Source: CAYLYP01 sp964387795 (lineage in GTDB: Bacteria; Bacteroidota; Bacteroidia; Bacteroidales; UBA7960). Taken from it: a DNA stretch of 64,000 bases. The number at the start of each line of letters is the position of its first letter. The first letter of the stretch is position 1. Below the pieces are notes generated by a model. That model worked only from the letters and a program-made list of their open reading frames with translations. It did no database searches and had not been told where the DNA came from. Of the stretch, positions 59,619-64,000 are shown in pieces. Location of the stretch: assembly GCA_964387795.1 (NCBI GenBank), contig CAYLYP010000005.1:1-64000 (forward strand). Direction: 5' to 3'. Position numbers and translations under genes: made by a program.

Positions 59619-59749
59619 CAACAATTAAAAATTATGACAAATTGTTGTCTAACAAATCTTATTATCGACAAAAATATAAAAAATATCGTAATTAAAAACG
59701 CTGTTACGGATATAAAAATAATTTAACCTAAATTAATAATCAAAAAAAG

Positions 59750-60994
59750 CTATTCATACCTCAAAGCATCAATTGGATCAAGGCGGGCTGCCTTGGCAGC
59801 AGGATAGTATCCTGCAATTAATCCAACACCAAAACAAAGAGTAATTCCCAGGAGTATCCATCTCCATGGAATAATGAGCGAACTGCCAAAAATCATTGAT
59901 ATTCCGTTGCCTGCAAGGATTCCTAAAATAATTCCAGCAATTCCGCCAAACTGGCAAATAACAATTGCTTCAGCTAAAAACTGAAGTTTTATGTTTTTAC
60001 GGGTTGCCCCCAATGCTTTCCTTACGCCTATTTCACGGGTACGTTCGGTAACTGAAACCAACATGATGTTCATCAGGCCAATAGCTGCCCCGGCAAGTGT
60101 AATTAATCCAATCAGGGTTGCAGCCATGGTCACATAGCTTATATTCTCAATAAGCATCTGAGCGATATTATCACTTTTTGCAACCTCAAAATTATCTGGT
60201 TCTCCAGCCTTTAAATTTCTAATAATCCTAAACTGGCCAGTTGCTTCACTAGTGGCAGCTTCCAATTGTTCAACATCTAAAACGCTCACACTAATCGTGA
60301 AATTCATTTCTGGCCTTGGAAATTGATGCCTGACAGCCTGTATAGGGACAATGCAATTGTTATCCCCGCTAAACCCAAAGCTGGAGCCTTTTTCTTTTAA
60401 CACCCCAATCACCTGGTATTTAACTGTATTGATGCCAATATATTTTCCAACCGGATCCTCATTCTTTTCAAAAACTTTATTGGCAAGTTGTTTGCCAATT
60501 ATTGCAACCCTCATCCCATACATCATTTCAGTTGGTGTGAAGTTCCTGCCACCCTCGAGCTCATAACCGGAGGTATTGAGATAGTTCTCGTCTGTTCCAT
60601 TGACAGAAACATTTGGATGGCTTCTTTTTGAACCATGCTGAACGATTGCATTTCCTGTTCCCCATGTGGACACTGAGACATATGAAGGAAAAGCAAAAGA
60701 TTCTTTAAAACTCATGGCTTCATCAAGAGTAATGATACGGTACCTTTTAGGTTTCGAACCCGGACCCCCTGACTGCACCCTCATCTCCCGGTTGCGAATT
60801 GTCATACTATTGGCCCCAAGGCGGCTAAAGTTATCGCTAATGGCATTTTTAATTGAATCAATAGCGGTAAGGATTCCTACCAAAGCCATAATCCCGACAG
60901 AGATAATAAGGATTGTGAGAACAGCCCTGAGCATGTGAGTCCTAATGGCAGTCAATGAGACTTTTAAGTTTTCTAAAAGCGTAAAAGCGTTCAT
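59750..60994 (-). CDS. MacB/FtsX-type ABC transporter permease
   Basis: 414 aa. One N-terminal membrane helix (about 18-40), a periplasmic MacB core domain (about 41-280; MTIRNREMRVQSGG..., KYIGINTVKYQVIGVLKEKG), then three C-terminal helices (about 283-400) with the conserved cytoplasmic TERTREIGVRKALGAT. This is the mechanotransmission fold that works with a LolD/MacB-type ATPase. No such ATPase is in the window, so the partner is encoded elsewhere. Cargo unknown; lipoprotein, peptide or antibiotic transport are options. Confidence 0.92.
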   Translation of the reverse strand: MNAFTLLENLKVSLTAIRTHMLRAVLTILIISVGIMALVGILTAIDSIKNAISDNFSRLGANSMTIRNREMRVQSGGPGSKPKRYRIITLDEAMSFKESFAFPSYVSVSTWGTGNAIVQHGSKRSHPNVSVNGTDENYLNTSGYELEGGRNFTPTEMMYGMRVAIIGKQLANKVFEKNEDPVGKYIGINTVKYQVIGVLKEKGSSFGFSGDNNCIVPIQAVRHQFPRPEMNFTISVSVLDVEQLEAATSEATGQFRIIRNLKAGEPDNFEVAKSDNIAQMLIENISYVTMAATLIGLITLAGAAIGLMNIMLVSVTERTREIGVRKALGATRKNIKLQFLAEAIVICQFGGIAGIILGILAGNGISMIFGSSLIIPWRWILLGITLCFGVGLIAGYYPAAKAARLDPIDALRYE

Positions 60995-61048
60995 AATTCA
61001 GGGCATTAATAGTAAAACCAAAGAGAGAAGGGAAACAAAAGAAAAAAA

Positions 61049-61702
61049 TCAACCGTTTTTAATCCCGAAAGCCAGATCACCGGCATCACCCAGACCAGGA
61101 ACAATATACGATTGAGCAGTGAGTTCTTCATCCACTGCCCCCAACCAAAGGGTATAGCTACCGACAGGCATGTGTTTTTTAACATACTCAACACCCTGGG
61201 CGCTGGCCAATACACTAACGATATGGGTATGGGAGGGCGTACCCTGGTGCAATAATTCTTTGTAGGCAAGAACCATAGAAGCACCTGTGGCAAGCATGGG
61301 GTCTGAAAGGATTAGTGTTTTGTTGTTGAGGTCGGGACTTGAGATATATTCAATTTTAATATCAAAGGAGTTGTCCTTGTGGTGTTTCCGGTAAGCTGAA
61401 ATAAAGGCATTCTCAGCTTTATCGAAATAGTTTAATAATCCCTGGTGCATTGGAAGGCCTGCCCTGAGGATTGTTGCGATAACAGGTTGTTGTATTAATG
61501 TCTGGCAATGAGCAGTACCCAGACTGGTTACCACATCTTTGTTTTCCCACTTTAAAAAAGGGCTTATCTCGTAAGCAAAAATCTCCCCTATACGCTCCAT
61601 ATTACGTCTGAAGCGAAGACTATCCTTTTGGATTTCAATATCCCTTATCTCTGCGAGATACTGGTTGAGGATGCTTGTTTTTGAGCTCAGGATTTTCAAC
61701 AT
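61049..61702 (-). CDS. upp: Uracil phosphoribosyltransferase
   Basis: 217 aa. The PRPP loop SDPMLATGASMVLAYKEL and the uracil-binding C-terminus GLGDAGDLAFGIKNG are intact. It makes UMP from uracil and PRPP in pyrimidine salvage, functionally linked to the CNT nucleoside transporter at 16.9 kb. Its start overlaps the end of the upstream FemAB-like gene by 7 bp, so translation is coupled. This is an unusual partner for a salvage enzyme. Confidence 0.95.
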   Translation of the reverse strand: MLKILSSKTSILNQYLAEIRDIEIQKDSLRFRRNMERIGEIFAYEISPFLKWENKDVVTSLGTAHCQTLIQQPVIATILRAGLPMHQGLLNYFDKAENAFISAYRKHHKDNSFDIKIEYISSPDLNNKTLILSDPMLATGASMVLAYKELLHQGTPSHTHIVSVLASAQGVEYVKKHMPVGSYTLWLGAVDEELTAQSYIVPGLGDAGDLAFGIKNG

Positions 61703-62649
61703 AATCTTCTGCTTAATGATTTTAGTTTCTTAAGGATGGTAGCTGCAAAAGAAAACAAAAATGGCAAATTATTAATTGACCATTGCAAATATACACATTC
61801 TTTGGCACCAAAAGCTTTATAATATCTATCCAGACCCGGATTGTCAGAGCCTTCAAAATCGAAGACCAGGTTGCGGTTTGCATTTTCAAAGATAAACCTG
61901 TCGAGCAGGAGTGCCAGGGAATTACGTTCACGGCCTAAAGGAGACTGGGCGGAAAAAAGAAAAATTATTTTTTGGTGAGACTCCATAAAGATTGCGCCCG
62001 ACATGAACTGGTTTTTTTCATCAAACAAAAACCTTACATGGGCATTTCCTCTCTGCAATGCTTCATAAGTCAACCTTTTAATAATAACCAGTTCGGAGGG
62101 TTTGAAATAAGCTTTTTCTTTGTTTTGTGTCTGGTTAAACGTATCGATGATGGTTTGAGGGTCTCCAAAAGACACATAATGATATGTGTTGCTGGATGCT
62201 TTTTTGAGATTTCTTTTAAGATTTTGGTGATAGGCCTGGACAATCTCCGGGTAAGGTCTGATCAAATCCAGTTCATTTGTTCTGCGCCTTAATAATTTAT
62301 GATCAGGGCCAGTGAGCAAATTATACTTGTTTAAGTTCATCTCACCATATCGGATCCATTTAGGGATTGCCGCAATGAAATCTTCCAGGACTTCCAGAGA
62401 AGGGATTTCGGAGGAAAAGAGTCCGAGTTGTTGAACAAAAGGAGGTTGAAAAATATAAGAGATGCCCATTTTTTTCCTAACAGGCAAAGGGAAAACAGCT
62501 TTATAGTCACCATCCACCAATGCAATCCAATCAGGGGCAACAAGATCAAGGTACCAGGAATAAGCATACACATATCCATTGATAGCCTTATCGATGCAGG
62601 CATCCCATTTCTTACGGTTAATTGAATTGTTTGATATCAGTAGAATCAT
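61696..62649 (-). CDS. FemAB/GNAT-fold acyltransferase-like protein
   Basis: 317 aa. It has the two-lobe GNAT pattern of FemAB-like aminoacyltransferases and relatives: YAYSWYLDLVAPDWIALVDGDY near the N-terminus, then a central LKRNLKKASSNTYHYVSFGDPQTIIDTFNQTQ and NAHVRFLFDEKNQFMSGAIFMESHQKIIFLFSAQSP, ending VFDFEGSDNPGLDRYYKAFGAKECVYLQW. Relatives add amino acids or acyl groups to peptidoglycan or surface polysaccharide. No signal peptide. It overlaps the deacetylase-like gene upstream by 4 bp (ATGA). Confidence 0.75.
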   Translation of the reverse strand: MILLISNNSINRKKWDACIDKAINGYVYAYSWYLDLVAPDWIALVDGDYKAVFPLPVRKKMGISYIFQPPFVQQLGLFSSEIPSLEVLEDFIAAIPKWIRYGEMNLNKYNLLTGPDHKLLRRRTNELDLIRPYPEIVQAYHQNLKRNLKKASSNTYHYVSFGDPQTIIDTFNQTQNKEKAYFKPSELVIIKRLTYEALQRGNAHVRFLFDEKNQFMSGAIFMESHQKIIFLFSAQSPLGRERNSLALLLDRFIFENANRNLVFDFEGSDNPGLDRYYKAFGAKECVYLQWSINNLPFLFSFAATILKKLKSLSRRLC

Positions 62650-63953
62650 TGTTTTTCAGTAGCTTTTTCGACAAGGTGGGCATATACTTCCCTCCATCCT
62701 GTCCATCCTCTCCATTCGCTAAGGGATTCATTGTGCCAAAGGCTGATAAATGTCCCTTTAACATTTTTAACCTCTTCAATTAAATTGTTAATAGTCTCCA
62801 TAGCCTTTGCGGGTGAGAGTTTAAGGTAATCATGAAGGGTGCCGTCCATCACAGCAAAAGGATAGACTTTCAGTTTTGTTTCAGTTTCAAGATCAAGGTC
62901 GTAAAACATAAATGGGGAGCAGGTACCAGCCCTGAAACCTGTATGGTTTGCATATCCCATTGTATAGTCTTCACGAAGGTCGGCAGAGAGGAGGTTACGG
63001 TATGTATGAGGGAGTCTGAGTTTGAGGAAATGTTGACGGCTTTTAGTTACCGGCCTTCTAATAATTTGGGCAAGCCTATCCGTTTCAAGCTGAAGCCTTC
63101 CATTAATCCTTGAAGAATTATAGGATGGATGAATGCCAATTGGAGAATAATCGGCTAAAGCTTTTATCAGTGACTGATAGTTCTGATTGGAAAAGTGAAG
63201 GTTTTTGTCAAAACGGCCATAATCGCCGAGCAGAAAAAAGAATACAGGTTTTCTGTTTGGTGATTCATGAAAGGAGAAAATTTCTTCATAGGTATCAAAA
63301 GGATCTTTTTCAAGGTTTAAAAGGACTTTAAACCTCCTCATAAAATCGCTGTAATTTCTGTTGGATAAAGACTTTGTGGCACCAGCCAATGATCTTATCA
63401 AGCCCCTGCTCCTGAAAGCGTAGGCAATATCAATATCAAAGGTTGGCTGAAAGGAGTATTTTCTTTGAATGCTTATTTCGCCGGGAAACCTGGCAGAAAG
63501 GATTTCAAAAAGGAACAAAGCATACTGATCAATAACGGGTTTATTTAAAAAACCATTCTTATAGGCCACACTTTGTAAAGCATCAAAACGCCCATGCTTA
63601 TCGGCCAAAAAAGGGAAGTATTCTTCATACCGGCTAATGAGATAAAATGCAGATGCAAAGAAATCAAATTTAGAACAACCTCTTTTTACAGGGAACAATC
63701 CATGAAGATCGTGGGCACAAACATAAACAGGATCGACTTCCCTGATTCCTGATTCATGGAGTAAACCGCCGGACTCGAAAAAAACCTCATCAGAGAGTTG
63801 GGCCGGACAATATGAAAATCTGGCTCCCTTATAATTCAAAAATGCTTCAGTCTGATCAGTAATCTGAAATTCAGTCTGGAGCAAATCCCTGAAAAAGATA
63901 TTGAAAATATACCTTATCCTGCTTGTAATTGATGAAGTATAGATTAATATCAT
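62646..63953 (-). CDS. DUF7033-type polysaccharide deacetylase family protein
   Basis: 435 aa from ATG 63953 (MILIYTSSITSRIRYIF); the open frame to 63995 adds 14 residues that do not look like family sequence. The N-terminal DUF7033 region (about 1-130) precedes a deacetylase-like TIM barrel (PTFDIDIAYAF, HPSYNSS, LPHTYRNLL, GYANHTGFRAGTCSPFMFYDL). The classical TFDDG is replaced by TFDID, and HxxxH by others, so the activity may differ. The shared operon with the FemAB-like gene points to a cell-surface glycan. The gene ends 8 bp before the upstream limit of the window may be complete. Confidence 0.8.
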   Translation of the reverse strand: MILIYTSSITSRIRYIFNIFFRDLLQTEFQITDQTEAFLNYKGARFSYCPAQLSDEVFFESGGLLHESGIREVDPVYVCAHDLHGLFPVKRGCSKFDFFASAFYLISRYEEYFPFLADKHGRFDALQSVAYKNGFLNKPVIDQYALFLFEILSARFPGEISIQRKYSFQPTFDIDIAYAFRSRGLIRSLAGATKSLSNRNYSDFMRRFKVLLNLEKDPFDTYEEIFSFHESPNRKPVFFFLLGDYGRFDKNLHFSNQNYQSLIKALADYSPIGIHPSYNSSRINGRLQLETDRLAQIIRRPVTKSRQHFLKLRLPHTYRNLLSADLREDYTMGYANHTGFRAGTCSPFMFYDLDLETETKLKVYPFAVMDGTLHDYLKLSPAKAMETINNLIEEVKNVKGTFISLWHNESLSEWRGWTGWREVYAHLVEKATEKQ

Positions 63954-64000
63954 ATCCGATGATTGTTTATTAAGACCCAAACATAATTGTTGCACATATA

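Overview
The window looks like a chromosomal segment of a member of the Bacteroidota (a Bacteroidales-like anaerobe or microaerophile is my inference). Evidence: most genes lack a Shine-Dalgarno sequence but many are preceded by the Bacteroidota -7 box TAnnTTTG; there is an OmpA protein with TPR and PD40 repeats, a type B succinate dehydrogenase (SdhCAB), a K+-type membrane pyrophosphatase, a nucleoside transporter of the CNT family, and a remnant of a TonB-dependent receptor. I saw no tRNA, rRNA or CRISPR array.

Layout. 1-2.3 kb: end of a short-chain dehydrogenase, then dihydrolipoyl dehydrogenase. 2.4-10.6 kb: a + strand polysaccharide cluster (asparagine synthase-like amidotransferase, glycosyltransferase, outer-membrane export lipoprotein, Wzc-type tyrosine kinase, RmlC epimerase, WecA-type initiating transferase). 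It has an initiating enzyme and export parts but no flippase or polymerase. 10.6-30.7 kb: housekeeping genes: MFS transporter, MerR regulator, hppA, a bifunctional-nuclease protein, a lipoprotein-CNT fusion, thyA-folA, dnaB, a nuclease pair (Cas4-like plus DEDDy exonuclease) behind an OmpA gene, queE, folD and ffh. Many genes are separated by strong, often bidirectional, hairpin terminators.

30.7-45.8 kb is an AT-rich accessory and decay zone. Every gene is on the + strand, and most are single short genes with long spacers: a RAYT transposase with REP palindromes, a S41 peptidase, a GNAT, peptidase E, a LigB-type dioxygenase, DUF6064, an alpha/beta hydrolase and a DUF4143 ATPase. Between them lie gene fragments (BRO antirepressor, TonB receptor tail, peptidase E tail, DUF4332, isoprenylcysteine methyltransferase tail) and several families of dispersed repeats. 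45.9-49.3 kb is the sdhCAB operon. 49.4-52.4 kb holds an ArsR regulator and a - strand amidohydrolase / polysaccharide deacetylase / outer-membrane protein group. 52.4-53.7 kb is a second gene-poor repeat zone; it carries the partner of a ~220-bp repeat from 31 kb and a GC-rich cruciform minisatellite. 53.8-64 kb: gcvP, an ABC-F ATPase, a NarL-type response regulator, a MacB-type permease, and a tightly overlapping upp / FemAB-like / polysaccharide deacetylase group.

The most interesting signals are: REP palindromes embedded in frame inside the RAYT gene; a five-copy ~100-bp structured repeat family, one copy supplying a start codon and another fused to a duplicated gene tail; a Cas4-like protein whose DUF2779 exonuclease half appears to have lost its catalytic acids, encoded 9 bp from an intact stand-alone exonuclease; and the GC-rich cruciform repeat at 53.53-53.65 kb.
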